Notes under the pieces: model-generated
The model's input: the letters and a program-made list of their open reading frames with translations, nothing else
The model's database searches: none
What the model was told of the DNA's origin: nothing
Source of the DNA: Streptomyces alanosinicus
GTDB lineage: Bacteria > Actinomycetota > Actinomycetes > Streptomycetales > Streptomycetaceae
Direction of reading: 5' to 3'
Assembly (NCBI RefSeq): GCF_014650595.1
Contig: NZ_BMVG01000019.1
Span: 1 to 64,000 of the forward strand
Length of the DNA stretch: 64,000 bases
Shown here: positions 51,615 to 61,248 of the stretch, one piece after another
How the letters are laid out: the number at the start of each line of letters is the position of its first letter
How positions within the stretch are numbered: position 1 is the first letter of the stretch
Position numbers and translations under genes: made by a program

Positions 51615-53252
51615 ATGGCGAATGTCGACCAGGCTGCACCGGTAGCCACAAGCGACACCGGAGGTCTGCGCCGGGACGTCGGACTGATCGGTCTGATGTG
51701 GGCTTCGGTGGGCTCGATCATCGGGTCCGGCTGGCTCTTCGGTGCCGAGAAGGCCGTCGTGGCCGCCGGCCCCGCGGCGATCATCTCGTGGGTGATCGGT
51801 GCGGTCGCGATCGTGCTGCTGGCGCTGGTGCACGCCGAACTCGGCGGTATGTTCCCGGTGGCGGGCGGTACCGCGCGCTACCCGCACTACGCCTTCGGCG
51901 GTCTGGCCGGGATGTCCTTCGGCTGGTTCTCCTGGCTGCAGGCCGCGACGGTGGCCCCGATCGAGGTCGAGGCCATGATCGGCTATGCCAAGCACTGGCA
52001 CTTCGCCGACGGGCTGCAGAACGCCAACGGCACGCTGACGACCAGCGGCATCGTCGTCGCGGTCCTCCTCATGGCGGTCTTCGTCGCGGTGAACTTCCTC
52101 GGTGTCCGCATCCTCGCGCACACCAACAGCGCCGCGACCTGGTGGAAGATCGCGGTCCCGCTCGCGGCGATCTTCATCATCGCGATCGGCAACTTCCACC
52201 CCGGCAACTTCACCTCCCAGGGCTTCGCGCCCTTCGGCGCCAAGGGTGTCCTCACCGCGATCAGCTCCAGCGGCATCATCTTCGCGCTGCTCGGCTTCGA
52301 GCAGGCGATCCAGCTGGCCGGCGAGAGCCGCAACCCCAAGCGTGACCTGCCGCGCGCGACGCTCGGCTCGGTCGCCATCGGCTCCGTGATCTACCTGCTG
52401 CTCCAGATCGTGTTCATCGGCGCCCTGCCGCACGCCTCCTTCGCGAAGGGCTGGGCGAACCTGGCCTACGCCGGCATCAGCGGCCCCTGGGCGGGTCTCG
52501 CCTCGCTGGTCGGCCTGGGCTGGCTGGCCTGGGTCCTGTACGCCGACGCGATCATCTCTCCCGGCGGCACCGGCTTGATCTACACCACCGCCACGTCCCG
52601 TATCTCCTACGGCCTGGCCAAGAACGGCTACGCGCCGAAGATCTTCGCCAAGACCGACGCGCGCGGTGTGCCGTGGTTCGGCCTCGCGATGTCGTTCGTG
52701 ACCGGTGTGATCTGCTTCCTGCCGTTCCCGAGCTGGCAGACGCTGGTCGGCTTCATCACCTCGGCGAGCGTGCTGATGTACGCGGGCGCTCCGCTGGCCT
52801 ACGGCGTCTTCAAGGACCGGCTGCCGAACCACGACCGTCCGTACAAGCTGCCCTTCGGCAAGTTCATCTCGCCGCTGTCGTTCGTGGTCGCCAACCTGAT
52901 CATCTTCTGGTCCGGCTGGGACACCCTGTGGCGCCTGGGCTGCGCGATCCTGATCGGCTATGTGCTGCTCGGCTCGTACGCCGCCTACGCGATCAGCAAG
53001 GGCCTGCCCGACGCGCCCCGGCTGGACTTCAAGGCCGCGCAGTGGCTGGTCCCCTACCTGGCGGGCATCGGCATCGTCTCCTACCTGAGCACCTTCGGTG
53101 GTACCGGTGACCTGCCGCTGTGGTGGGACATGCTGGTCGTCACGGTGTTCTCGCTCGGCATCTACTTCTGGGCCAAGGCGACCGCCTCCCGGCCCGAGGC
53201 GATCGAGCGCAGCATCGAGGAGGTCGTGGTCACGGACGCCCCGGCGCACTGA
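51615..53252 (+). CDS. APC-family amino acid permease
   Basis: The 545-residue membrane protein has about 12-14 hydrophobic segments. It shows the APC opening GLIGLMWASVGSIIGSGWLF and the conserved FALLGFEQAIQLAGESRNPKRDLPRA region, reported here by its ends. It probably imports an amino acid or related cation; the substrate is not visible. The ATG at 51615 follows GAGAGG. The 225 bp upstream (51390-51614) is AT-richer than its surroundings and likely holds the promoter. Confidence 0.88.
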   Translation: MANVDQAAPVATSDTGGLRRDVGLIGLMWASVGSIIGSGWLFGAEKAVVAAGPAAIISWVIGAVAIVLLALVHAELGGMFPVAGGTARYPHYAFGGLAGMSFGWFSWLQAATVAPIEVEAMIGYAKHWHFADGLQNANGTLTTSGIVVAVLLMAVFVAVNFLGVRILAHTNSAATWWKIAVPLAAIFIIAIGNFHPGNFTSQGFAPFGAKGVLTAISSSGIIFALLGFEQAIQLAGESRNPKRDLPRATLGSVAIGSVIYLLLQIVFIGALPHASFAKGWANLAYAGISGPWAGLASLVGLGWLAWVLYADAIISPGGTGLIYTTATSRISYGLAKNGYAPKIFAKTDARGVPWFGLAMSFVTGVICFLPFPSWQTLVGFITSASVLMYAGAPLAYGVFKDRLPNHDRPYKLPFGKFISPLSFVVANLIIFWSGWDTLWRLGCAILIGYVLLGSYAAYAISKGLPDAPRLDFKAAQWLVPYLAGIGIVSYLSTFGGTGDLPLWWDMLVVTVFSLGIYFWAKATASRPEAIERSIEEVVVTDAPAH

Positions 53253-53266
53253 CCCCGCTCCTTTCC

Positions 53267-53304
53267 CGGTGTCCCGTCGGCCGACCACGGCTGACGGGAC
53301 ACCG
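53267..53304 (+). terminator. Permease terminator hairpin
   Basis: CGGTGTCCCGTC (53267-53278) pairs with GACGGGACACCG (53293-53304), a perfect 12-bp stem 14 bp after the permease stop and just before the next GTG. Confidence 0.8.
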
Positions 53305-53317
53305 TCATAATGCCGGG

Positions 53318-54541
53318 GTGATCTCCCCCTCCCCCCACCTCGCCTCCGCGCCCGAGGAACGCCGTACGGTCGTCATCGTGGGCGCCGGGCCCGCCGGGCT
53401 CACCGTCGGCGCCATCCTGCGGGCCGCCTCCGTCGACTGTGTCGTCCTGGAGACCGAGAGCAGGCAGTTCATCGAGACGCGGCCCCGCGCCGGTGTCATC
53501 GAGGAACGGGCGGTGCGCGAACTGGACCGGCGCGGGCTGGCCGACCGGCTGCTCCGGCGCGCCGAGCAGCACGGCGTCTGCGAGTTCCGCTTCGGCGGCG
53601 AACGCCACCGCTTCCCGTACGCCGAACTCACCGGCAGCCATCACTACGTCTATCCGCAGCCGCTGCTGGTGACGGACCTGGTGCGGGAGTACGCCGACGT
53701 GCGCGGCGGCGACATCCGCTTCGGCGTCCGCGACGTCATGCCGCACGACCTGGACACGGACCGGCCCGCGGTGTCGTACCGGTGCCCCGAGTCGGGTGAA
53801 CGACGGCTGCTGCGCTGCGACTTCGTGGTGGGCAGCGACGGGGCGCGCGGGGTGACACGGGACGCGCTGCCCGCCGAGCGCCGCCGGATCGTGCGGCGGG
53901 ACGACGGCATCGGCTGGCTGGCGCTGCTCGCGGAGGTACCGCCGTCGACGGACTGCGTCGTGTTCGGCGTCCATCCGCGCGGTTTCGCCGGGCAGATGCC
54001 CCGCAGCCCCGAGGTCACCCGGTTCTACCTCCAGTGCCCGCCCGGCGACGATCCGGGGAACTGGTCGCACGACCGGGTCTGGACCGAGCTGCGCGAGCGG
54101 CTGGCCGCGGCCGGAGCGCCGCCGCTCACCGAGGGCCGGCTGGTCGAGAGACGCGTCCTGGACATGCACCACTACGTCGTCGAACCGCTCGTCCACGGGC
54201 GGCTGTACCTGGCCGGGGACGCCGGTCACCTGGTCGCGCCCATCGCCGCGAAGGGCATGAACCTCGCCCTGCACGATGCCTTCCTGCTCGGCGACGCGCT
54301 CAGCGCGCACGTCACCCGGGGTGACGACAGCGGCCTGGCGGGCTACTCGGCGGCGAGTCTGCGCCGGGTCTGGGACTACCAGGAGTTCTCGCAGTGGCTG
54401 TCGGACATCTACCACGGTGTCGCCTCGGGCGATCCGTTCCGTGCCGGTACGACCCTGGCCCGGCTGCGCCGGCTGTTCACCTCGCCGGCCGCGGCGGCGG
54501 CCTTCGCCGAGCAGTACCTCGGCACGGCGGCCGCCTACTGA
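53318..54541 (+). CDS. pobA: 4-hydroxybenzoate 3-monooxygenase-like flavoprotein
   Basis: The 407-residue FAD monooxygenase has the GxGxxG motif VVIVGAGPAGLTVGAIL, RPRAGVIEERAVREL as in PobA, DG motif FVVGSDGARGVTR and GDAGHLVAPIAAKGMNLALH. It should hydroxylate 4-hydroxybenzoate to protocatechuate. The start at GTG 53318 lacks a clear ribosome site because it directly follows the permease terminator. The 3' end overlaps the convergent ArsR gene by 7 bp. Confidence 0.82.
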   Translation: MISPSPHLASAPEERRTVVIVGAGPAGLTVGAILRAASVDCVVLETESRQFIETRPRAGVIEERAVRELDRRGLADRLLRRAEQHGVCEFRFGGERHRFPYAELTGSHHYVYPQPLLVTDLVREYADVRGGDIRFGVRDVMPHDLDTDRPAVSYRCPESGERRLLRCDFVVGSDGARGVTRDALPAERRRIVRRDDGIGWLALLAEVPPSTDCVVFGVHPRGFAGQMPRSPEVTRFYLQCPPGDDPGNWSHDRVWTELRERLAAAGAPPLTEGRLVERRVLDMHHYVVEPLVHGRLYLAGDAGHLVAPIAAKGMNLALHDAFLLGDALSAHVTRGDDSGLAGYSAASLRRVWDYQEFSQWLSDIYHGVASGDPFRAGTTLARLRRLFTSPAAAAAFAEQYLGTAAAY

Positions 54542-54897
54542 TCCGCGGTGTGCCGATCGGCGAGGTGGTGGTCCGCCGTCTTCAGGGCCTCCTCCACCAG
54601 CCGGCGCAGATGGCCGTGCGGGAGCGAGTAGATCACCCGGCGGCCCTCCTTCCGGGTCCTCACCAGGCCCGCGAGCCGCAGCCGCGCCAGATGCTGGCTG
54701 ACAGCGGGGCGGGCCGCGCCGCACGCCTCGGTGAGCGTGGTGACATCGGCCTCTCCTGAGGTCAGGGCGTGCATCAGGGTGAGCCGGGTGCGGTCGCCGA
54801 GCAGGGCCATCAGCTCGGCGGCGAGCGCGAACTGTTCCTCGCCCGGGGTGCGCGGATGCGCATGGTGTGCAGGTGACAGGTGCATGCGTGCGCTCAT
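54535..54897 (-). CDS. ArsR/SmtB-family metal-sensing repressor
   Basis: The 120-residue wHTH protein (LMALLGDRTRLTLMHALTSG, ARPAVSQHLARLRLAGLVRT, EGRRVIYSL) has a C-terminal helix DHHLADRH, which supplies the alpha5 metal site of SmtB/CzrA-type zinc sensors. The N-terminus is His-rich. It is divergent from a CDF exporter and should repress it until metal binds. Confidence 0.85.
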   Translation of the reverse strand: MSARMHLSPAHHAHPRTPGEEQFALAAELMALLGDRTRLTLMHALTSGEADVTTLTEACGAARPAVSQHLARLRLAGLVRTRKEGRRVIYSLPHGHLRRLVEEALKTADHHLADRHTADQ

Positions 54898-54903
54898 ACG
54901 CAC
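54888..54903. promoter_or_regulatory. Candidate ArsR operator
   Basis: GTGCG-CTCATA-CGCAC is an inverted repeat of 5-bp arms overlapping the arsR start, in the 61-bp gap shared with the CDF gene. It fits an imperfect SmtB-type operator. Confidence 0.45.
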
Positions 54904-54958
54904 ATAATGGTCCTGTGGGCGCCCCGCGTCCACTCCCGCACACCGGAAGGGGACCTAC

Positions 54959-56050
54959 GTGAACGACCGGCACACGCGCGGGGACGGGCACGGGCACGGC
55001 CATCGCCAGCACGAACACCACGACCACCCGCACCCGCACCCGCACAGCAGCCGTACCCGCGCCGCCGCCCTGCGGCACCGCCTCGCGCATGTCCTCACCC
55101 CGCACTCCCACGACAGCGCCGACAAGCTGGACCCGGCCATGGAGGCCTCGGCGCGCGGGATGCGGGCGCTGTGGGTCTCGCTGGCCGTTCTCGGGCTGAC
55201 GGCGCTGGTGCAGGCGGCGGTGGTGACCGTCTCCGGGTCGGTGGCACTGCTCGGGGACAGCGTGCACAACGCCGCCGACGCCCTGACCGCCGTACCCCTC
55301 GGCATCGCCTTCGTGCTGGGGCGGCGGGCGGCGACCCGCCGGTTCACCTACGGCTACGGGCGCGCCGAGGATCTCGCGGGGCTGGTGATCGTGCTGACCA
55401 TCGCCGGATCGGCGGCCTTCGCGGCCTGGACGGCCGTGGGGCGGCTGCTCGATCCGCGCCCGGTGACGCAGCTGCCGGCGGTCGCGGTGGCCGCGCTGAC
55501 CGGGTTCGCCGGCAATGAGTGGGTGGCCCGGTACCGGATCCGGGTGGGCCGGGAGATCGGCTCGGCCGCGCTCGTCGCCGACGGGCTGCACGCGCGCACC
55601 GACGGATTCACCTCGCTGGCGGTGCTGGTGGGCGCGGGCGGGTCGGCCCTGGGGTGGCAGGCGGCCGACCCGGTTGTCGGGCTGGTGATCACCGTCGCGA
55701 TCGTGCTGGTACTGCGGGACGCGGCCCGGGAGGTGTTCCGGCGGATGCTGGACGCCGTGGATCCGGCGCTGGTGGACCGGGCCGAGCGGGCGGTGCGGGC
55801 GGTGCCGGGCGTGCGCGAGGTGGGTGAGCTGCGGCTGCGCTGGATCGGGCACCGGCTGCGGGCCGAACTCTCGGTGGTGGTGGACGGCGAGTCGACGCTA
55901 CGGCAGGCGCACGCCGTCGCCGTCGAGGCCGAACACGCCCTGCTGCACGCCGTGCCCCGGCTCACGGCCGCCCTGGTGCACGCCGACCCGGCCCCGGCCC
56001 CGGGTGAGCGGGACCCGCATCTGGCCCTGGCCCACCATCTGACAGCCTGA
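54959..56050 (+). CDS. Cation diffusion facilitator (zinc/cobalt exporter)
   Basis: The 363-residue protein has an extremely His-rich N-terminus (HGHGHRQHEHHDHPHPHPH) for metal capture, six hydrophobic segments, and the CDF motif VALLGDSVHNAADALTAVPL with the HxxxD transport site, plus GLHARTDGFTSLAVLVG. A cytoplasmic ferredoxin-like C-terminal domain follows. GGAAGGGGA precedes GTG 54959. It is probably derepressed by zinc through the divergent ArsR protein. Confidence 0.92.
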   Translation: MNDRHTRGDGHGHGHRQHEHHDHPHPHPHSSRTRAAALRHRLAHVLTPHSHDSADKLDPAMEASARGMRALWVSLAVLGLTALVQAAVVTVSGSVALLGDSVHNAADALTAVPLGIAFVLGRRAATRRFTYGYGRAEDLAGLVIVLTIAGSAAFAAWTAVGRLLDPRPVTQLPAVAVAALTGFAGNEWVARYRIRVGREIGSAALVADGLHARTDGFTSLAVLVGAGGSALGWQAADPVVGLVITVAIVLVLRDAAREVFRRMLDAVDPALVDRAERAVRAVPGVREVGELRLRWIGHRLRAELSVVVDGESTLRQAHAVAVEAEHALLHAVPRLTAALVHADPAPAPGERDPHLALAHHLTA

Positions 56051-56060
56051 CTGGACACCG

Positions 56061-56687
56061 TCAGCGCACCGGCGGCACCGAGACGGCCATCACCATCTCC
56101 ATCGGTACGTCGGCCTCGTTGCCGTAGGTGTGCTGGGTGCTCGCCTCGAAGGTGGCGCTCGCGCCGGTCGGCACGAGGTGCTTCACCCCGTCCACGGTGA
56201 GGGTCAGTTCGCCGGCCGTGACATGGACGAGTTCCACCGTGCCCGCCGGGTGCGGCTCGGAGGGGCTCTGCTCGCCGGGCATCAGCCGCCAGTCCCACAT
56301 CTCCAGCGGGCCGGGGGCTTCCGTGCCCGCGAGGAGGCGGTTGTAGCTGCCGGCATCCGTGTGCCACAGCCGTACGGCCCGCTCGGCGGGGACGATCCGG
56401 ACGGTGGGGCCCTGTTCGTAGTCGAGCAGGGTGGTGATGCTGATGCCGAGCGCGTCGCCGATCTTGACGACGGTGCCGATGCTGGGGTTCGTCCGGGCCT
56501 GCTCGATCTGGATGAGCATGCCGCGGCTGACCCCGGCCCGCGCGGCGAGCACGTCCAGGGTGAAGCCGCGCACCGCACGCCAGTGCTTGACATTGCGCGC
56601 CAGGGACAGCGTCAGCAGTTCGAGGTCCGACACATCACGTCCATCGAGAGGGGATTCAGCATATTGAATGGGCGAGTTCATCGACAT
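56061..56687 (-). CDS. XRE regulator with cupin domain
   Basis: The 208-residue protein has an HTH (VRGFTLDVLAARAGVSRGML, EQARTNPSIGTVVKIGDALG) then a cupin sensor (HPAGTVELVHVTAGELTLTV). This is the PuuR/HTH-cupin class that senses a small metabolite. The neighbours give no certain target. Confidence 0.85.
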   Translation of the reverse strand: MSMNSPIQYAESPLDGRDVSDLELLTLSLARNVKHWRAVRGFTLDVLAARAGVSRGMLIQIEQARTNPSIGTVVKIGDALGISITTLLDYEQGPTVRIVPAERAVRLWHTDAGSYNRLLAGTEAPGPLEMWDWRLMPGEQSPSEPHPAGTVELVHVTAGELTLTVDGVKHLVPTGASATFEASTQHTYGNEADVPMEMVMAVSVPPVR

Positions 56688-56768
56688 GAACTGCGGTGGG
56701 GTGTACCCGATCGTTCACCGAACTGTACTCGCAGGCCATCGCGGCGACTCGGCACGGTCGTCGGCGGA

Positions 56769-57533
56769 TCAGCCCTCGCTGTCCAGCTCCGCGAGCCGGG
56801 CCATGGCGTCCTCGTCCAGTTCCGCCAGCGCGCGCAGCCCCTCGGGGGTCATCCCGTCCGGGATCGGCACCGGGGCCGGGGTCCGCAGCGGCGGCCGCCA
56901 GCCCTCCTCGGGCGTCCAGCGCCGCACGACCCGGGCGGGCGCACCCGCCACCACGGCATGGTCGGGCACCGTGCCGCGCACCACCGCACCGGCCGCGACG
57001 ACCACGTTCCGGCCGATCCGCGCGCCCGGCAGGATCACCGCACCGGTGCCGATCCAGCAGCCGGGCCCGATCTGTACGGGTTCCATGCGCGGCCACTGCC
57101 TGCCGATCGGCTGGTGCGGGTCGTCGTAGGAGTGGTTGGTGGAGGTGACGTAGACGTACGGGCCGAAGTAGCAGTCGCTGCCGATGGTGACCGTGGTGTC
57201 CGCGATGACATGGCTGCCGCGGCCGAGGACCACGCCGTCGCCTATGCGCAGGATCGGGTCCGGGCCGAGGTCCAGGTCCGGCATCAGGCCCGCGGTCAGC
57301 GTGACCTGCTCACCGATGATGCAGTGGGAGCCGAGGTGGATCCAGGGCTCGCCGAACACCGTGCCGAGCGGGAAGGCGAGACGGGTGGCTTCGCCGATCG
57401 AGCCGAAGCGGAACCCCGCCGGGTGCTCGGCCGTGACGGAGCCCGTGCGCTGGACCCAGGCCCAGGCCTGGTGGACGACACGTTGCGCTATGCGGCGTCG
57501 CCGGAATGAGAACGTGTTCTTCCGCTGGGGCAC
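56769..57533 (-). CDS. Left-handed beta-helix acyltransferase
   Basis: The 254-residue protein contains hexapeptide repeats (LRIGDGVVLGRGSHVIADTT, VQIGPGCWIGTGAVILPGAR, IGRNVVVAAGAVVRGTVPDH) and the catalytic-type loop TSTNHSYDD with His. It is a sugar or antibiotic O-acetyltransferase-like protein. The acceptor is unknown. Confidence 0.8.
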   Translation of the reverse strand: MPQRKNTFSFRRRRIAQRVVHQAWAWVQRTGSVTAEHPAGFRFGSIGEATRLAFPLGTVFGEPWIHLGSHCIIGEQVTLTAGLMPDLDLGPDPILRIGDGVVLGRGSHVIADTTVTIGSDCYFGPYVYVTSTNHSYDDPHQPIGRQWPRMEPVQIGPGCWIGTGAVILPGARIGRNVVVAAGAVVRGTVPDHAVVAGAPARVVRRWTPEEGWRPPLRTPAPVPIPDGMTPEGLRALAELDEDAMARLAELDSEG

Positions 57534-57642
57534 GGGGTTACGTTACTAAGCGGGCGCTTTCGGCAAGAGGGCCGCCGCCTGTGATCTTTGCCCCAACCCG
57601 TGTCGTACCGTGCGGGGTACTTACGACACGAGGAGTGCGGTC

Positions 57643-58209
57643 ATGACGCAGCAGGCGCTGATTGTGGGCATCGGCGGCAAGGAACCCCAGGTCGATCCCG
57701 AGGCGTTCGTGGCGCCCACGGCCGCGGTGATCGGGGATGTCACCCTGCGTGCCGGGGCCAGCGTCTGGTACGGGGCGGTCGTGCGGGGTGATGTCGAGGC
57801 GATCACCGTGGGCGCGGGCGCGAATGTGCAGGACAACGTGACACTTCATGCCGATCCCGGGTTTCCGGTCTCGATCGGCGAGCGGGTTTCCGTCGGGCAC
57901 AACGCCGTCGTGCACGGCGCGACCGTCGAGGACGACTGTCTCATCGGGATGGGGGCGACGGTGCTCAACGGTGCGGTGATCGGGGCGGGATCGCTGGTCG
58001 CCGCGCAGGCGCTGGTGCCGCAGGGGATGGTCGTGCCGCCCGGGTCGCTCGTCGCCGGTGTGCCGGCGAAGGTCCGGCGGGAGCTGAGTGAGGAGGAGCG
58101 GCAGGGGGTGACCCTCAACGGCACGGTGTACACGGAGCTGGCGAAGACGCACAGGGATGTGCATCACACCGCCCCGAGCCCCTCGGGGAACGTCACTCCC
58201 CGGCGCTGA
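57643..58209 (+). CDS. Gamma-class carbonic anhydrase-like protein
   Basis: The 188-residue hexapeptide protein has the zinc ligands in NVTLHADPG and SVGHNAVVHGATVE, the gamma-carbonic anhydrase/PaaY arrangement. It starts at ATG 57643 after GAGGAG. The 3' end overlaps the convergent DedA gene by 17 bp. Confidence 0.87.
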   Translation: MTQQALIVGIGGKEPQVDPEAFVAPTAAVIGDVTLRAGASVWYGAVVRGDVEAITVGAGANVQDNVTLHADPGFPVSIGERVSVGHNAVVHGATVEDDCLIGMGATVLNGAVIGAGSLVAAQALVPQGMVVPPGSLVAGVPAKVRRELSEEERQGVTLNGTVYTELAKTHRDVHHTAPSPSGNVTPRR

Positions 58210-58840
58210 TCGCTTCCGCTTCCCGGTCGCTGTGCTGCTGGGCCTTCTTCGCCTTGCGCTTGACGATCAGCAGGGAGGCCAGGCCGATCAGGACCGCGGC
58301 CGCGAGGCCCACGTAGGAGAACTTCTTCAGCCAGTCCTCGGCGACGACGCCCACGTAGTAGATGACGGCCGTGGTGCCGCCCGCCCAGCAGATGCCGCCG
58401 AGGACGTTGGCGATCAGGAACTTCCAGTACGGCATGTGGAGGACGCCCGCGAGGGGGCCCGCGAAGATGCGCAGCAGCGCGATGAAGCGGCCGAAGAAGA
58501 CCGCCCACATGCCCCACTTCTCGAACGACCGCTCAGCGGTGGCCACATGGCCCTCGCCGAAGTGTCTCGGGAACTTCCCGCCCAGCCAGGCGAGCAGCGG
58601 GCGGCCGCCCTTGCGGCCGATGGCGTAGCCGATGGAGTCGCCGATCACGGCGCCGGCGGTCGCGCACGCGCCGAGGACGACCGGATTGATGTCGGAGTGC
58701 TGGGAGGACATCAGCGCCGCCGAGACCAGGACGATCTCTCCCGGAAGCGGGATGCCCAGACTCTCCAGACCGATCACCAGGGCCACCACGGCATAGACGG
58801 CGGCCGCGGGCACCGAGTCGAGCCATTCCTGGACGTGCAC
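58193..58840 (-). CDS. DedA-family membrane protein
   Basis: The 215-residue protein has the DedA motifs LGIPLPGEIVLVSAA, GDSIGYAIGRKGG and FFGRFIALLRIFAGPLAG, with 4-5 membrane segments. The family includes undecaprenyl-phosphate and phospholipid scramblases. GTG 58840 is preferred because GGGGAGG lies seven bases upstream; GTG 58861 is the alternative. Confidence 0.88.
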   Translation of the reverse strand: MHVQEWLDSVPAAAVYAVVALVIGLESLGIPLPGEIVLVSAALMSSQHSDINPVVLGACATAGAVIGDSIGYAIGRKGGRPLLAWLGGKFPRHFGEGHVATAERSFEKWGMWAVFFGRFIALLRIFAGPLAGVLHMPYWKFLIANVLGGICWAGGTTAVIYYVGVVAEDWLKKFSYVGLAAAVLIGLASLLIVKRKAKKAQQHSDREAEAISAGE

Positions 58841-59090
58841 CGCCGGTTCCTCCCCTGTCACTGTCCTTGCCTGCCGGGCGCCGTGTGTAAAGGGCGTCCC
58901 AAGGGAAGGCTACCCGGTCGGCGGCGAACAGCGGCCGGCGCACACCTCCGCCACGGCACCGTCCCGCCCCCGGGCCTTGGGTTTTCGGACACCCCGATGT
59001 CACGCGGGCGGGGAAAACTCCCCCGGTATCGCCCGAACCGCCTCCCCCAGGTCCCCGCCGTGGGACCCGACGCGGAAGGACGACGTCCCC

Positions 59091-60134
59091 GTGTCCTCAC
59101 CGTCCCCCTCCTCGCTCTCCCCACTGCCCCTGTCGCCGGCCTCCTCGCCCGCGGCCGTCTCGCTCACGCGGGCAGCCACTCCGCCCCGGCCCACGTCTTT
59201 CATGGCGGGCCGGCCCGTACGGCTGGCCCTGTGCCTGGCCCCGCTGCTGCTCGCCTGCGGCTGGGCGCTCGCCAACCGGCCCGTGGTGTACGACGGGTTC
59301 CGGCGGCTCGTCGTCGCCGATCCCTGGTGGCTGCTGGCCGGTGGCGGATTCACCTGTCTGAACTGGGTGGCGGCCTCCTGCGCACGGCAGGGCGCACTGC
59401 CCGACCGGGTGCCGCCGGGACCGCTGCTGGCCTCGCAGTTCGCCGCCGGTGCCGCCAACCACGCACTCCCCGCCGGGCTCGGTGCCCATGCCGTCACCGC
59501 GCGCTTTCTGCGCGCGCACGGGGTGCCGCTGGACCGTGCGACCGCGTCGATCGGGCTGTACTCGCTGGCGAAGTCCTCCGCCAAGACGGTGGTGCTCGTG
59601 GTCTTCCTGGCCGCGTCGCCGGCCTGGCGGCGCCTCGGCGAGCTGGTCCCGGACGGGCGGCTGCTGGTGCCGCTCGCCGCGGTCGCGGGCGGCGCCCTCG
59701 CGATCGCGGGCGTGCTGCTGACGGTCGTACGGCCGTTGCGGCGGCCGGTGTCCGGGCTGCTGCGCTCCGCCCTCGCCGACGCGCGGGAGGTGCACACACA
59801 GCCCTGGCGGGTGGCCGCGCTGTGGGGCGGGGCGGTCGCCATGCCGCTGCTGCAGGGGACCACGCTCGCCTGTGTCAGTGCCTCGCTCGGACTGGGGCTG
59901 CCCTGGGCGCATGTGGTGCTCGCCTATCTCGCCGCGGGCACGGCCGTCGGGGCGGTGCCCGCGCCGGGCGGACTCGCGGTCGACGCGGCGCTGGTGTGGA
60001 CGCTGGTCACCTTCGGCTCCTCGCCGGCGCCGGCCACCGCGACGGTGATCGGCTACCGGGTGCTGACCGACTGGGTGCCGCTGCTGCCGGGCACCCTGAC
60101 GATGTCGGCGCTGATCCGCGCCAAGGCGCTGTGA
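59091..60134 (+). CDS. YbhN/lysylphosphatidylglycerol synthase-type membrane protein
   Basis: The 347-residue protein starts at GTG 59091 after GGAAGGA, with a Ser/Pro-rich N-terminus. Seven or eight hydrophobic segments follow, with family motifs ANHALPAGLGAHAVTARFL and PAPGGLAVDAALVW. It is the flippase-like integral domain seen in MprF, but without the synthase domain. Its substrate lipid is unknown. It converges on the methyltransferase gene. Confidence 0.8.
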   Translation: MSSPSPSSLSPLPLSPASSPAAVSLTRAATPPRPTSFMAGRPVRLALCLAPLLLACGWALANRPVVYDGFRRLVVADPWWLLAGGGFTCLNWVAASCARQGALPDRVPPGPLLASQFAAGAANHALPAGLGAHAVTARFLRAHGVPLDRATASIGLYSLAKSSAKTVVLVVFLAASPAWRRLGELVPDGRLLVPLAAVAGGALAIAGVLLTVVRPLRRPVSGLLRSALADAREVHTQPWRVAALWGGAVAMPLLQGTTLACVSASLGLGLPWAHVVLAYLAAGTAVGAVPAPGGLAVDAALVWTLVTFGSSPAPATATVIGYRVLTDWVPLLPGTLTMSALIRAKAL

Positions 60135-60141
60135 GTACGGG

Positions 60142-61248
60142 TCATTCGCGGCGGGCCACCAGACGGTAGGCGTTGGACAGGCCGAGGCGGTGGGACAGGG
60201 GGCGTACCGCGAGCCGGTCGAGGAGCGTCGCGGTGAGCAGCGCGGGCACTCCCGCGAGGAGAAGGGCGGTGCGGGCGGCGCGGCGCAGGGCGCCGGGCGG
60301 CTCGGGCAGCCAGGGGGCGTCGTCGCGCGGGGCGGTGTGGTCGAGGCCGAGCCAGACGGCGGCGAGCAGGTCGACCGGGTCGTGCGCCTCGGCGTGCTGC
60401 TCGGCGACCACCGTGAAGCCGCGTTCGGTCAGCCGCCGCCGGAGGTTGGCCACCGGCATGAAGTGCAGATGCTGGGGCTGGAGCCAGGGCAGCCACCAGC
60501 GGCCGAGCAGCCGGGCGTAGCGGCTCTCCGGGTCCGGCACCTCGATGAGGAGGTGACCGCCGGGACGTACGGCCTCGTGGGCGGCGCGCAGTTCCCGGTC
60601 GGGTTCGGTGCTGTGTTCCAGGTAGTGGAACATGCTGACCACGTCGTAGCGGGCGGTGAGTTCGGGGGCGAGGTCCGGGAAGGCGCCGCGGTAGGCGTGG
60701 TCCACGCGGCCCTCGCGGGCGGCGAGCTCGACGCCGTCGGTGAAGTCCAGCCCGTCGAAGGAGGTGCCGGGCAGGACGGTCCGGGCGGATGCGCAGAAGT
60801 GGCCGTGGCCGGTGCCGACGTCCAGCCAGGTCTTCGGGGCACTGTCGTGCGGCAGCATCGCCTCGGCGCGGCCCCGGTACATGGCGTCACGGCCGCCGAA
60901 GGTGCCGCTCATCCGCTGTTCGCCGAGGCCGTCGTAGAAGTCCCGGTAGTAGAACTCCAGCCCCTCCTCGGTCAGTCGGGGGTTCTGGAAGGTGTGGCCG
61001 CAGTCGGCGCAGCGGTCGAGGGTGAAGCGGCCGGGCTTGTGCTGGAGCAGGTCGGTGGTGCGCAGCCGGGTGGCGAGCTGGGCCGAGCCGCACCAGGGGC
61101 AGTCGGGGCGGCGGGCGGCGAAGAAGCGGTCCGGGCCGGCGGCCAGGTCCTGCTGGTAGACGGGGCGCAGGGCGGCGACGCGCGCCGCCTTGTCACTCTT
61201 GCTTCTCTTGTCACTCTTGCTGCTCTTCTCACTCTTGTCGTCGGTCAT
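60142..61248 (-). CDS. SAM-dependent methyltransferase with zinc ribbon
   Basis: The 368-residue protein opens with a Lys/Ser tract (KSEKSSKSDKRSKSDK), then a ribbon CPWCGS...CADCGHTF, SAM motif TWLDVGTGHGHF and MFHYLEHSTEPDRELRAAHE. The C-terminus contains a hydrophobic helix (ALLLAGVPALLTATLLD), which suggests membrane association. The ATG at 61248 overlaps the glycosyltransferase stop. It is the last gene of the operon. Confidence 0.82.
   Translation of the reverse strand: MTDDKSEKSSKSDKRSKSDKAARVAALRPVYQQDLAAGPDRFFAARRPDCPWCGSAQLATRLRTTDLLQHKPGRFTLDRCADCGHTFQNPRLTEEGLEFYYRDFYDGLGEQRMSGTFGGRDAMYRGRAEAMLPHDSAPKTWLDVGTGHGHFCASARTVLPGTSFDGLDFTDGVELAAREGRVDHAYRGAFPDLAPELTARYDVVSMFHYLEHSTEPDRELRAAHEAVRPGGHLLIEVPDPESRYARLLGRWWLPWLQPQHLHFMPVANLRRRLTERGFTVVAEQHAEAHDPVDLLAAVWLGLDHTAPRDDAPWLPEPPGALRRAARTALLLAGVPALLTATLLDRLAVRPLSHRLGLSNAYRLVARRE

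Noticed and set aside
51591..55852. Two very long minus-strand frames opposite the permease, pobA and the CDF gene
   Set aside because: Composition is Arg/Gly/Asp-biased without motifs; the plus-strand proteins are clear families.
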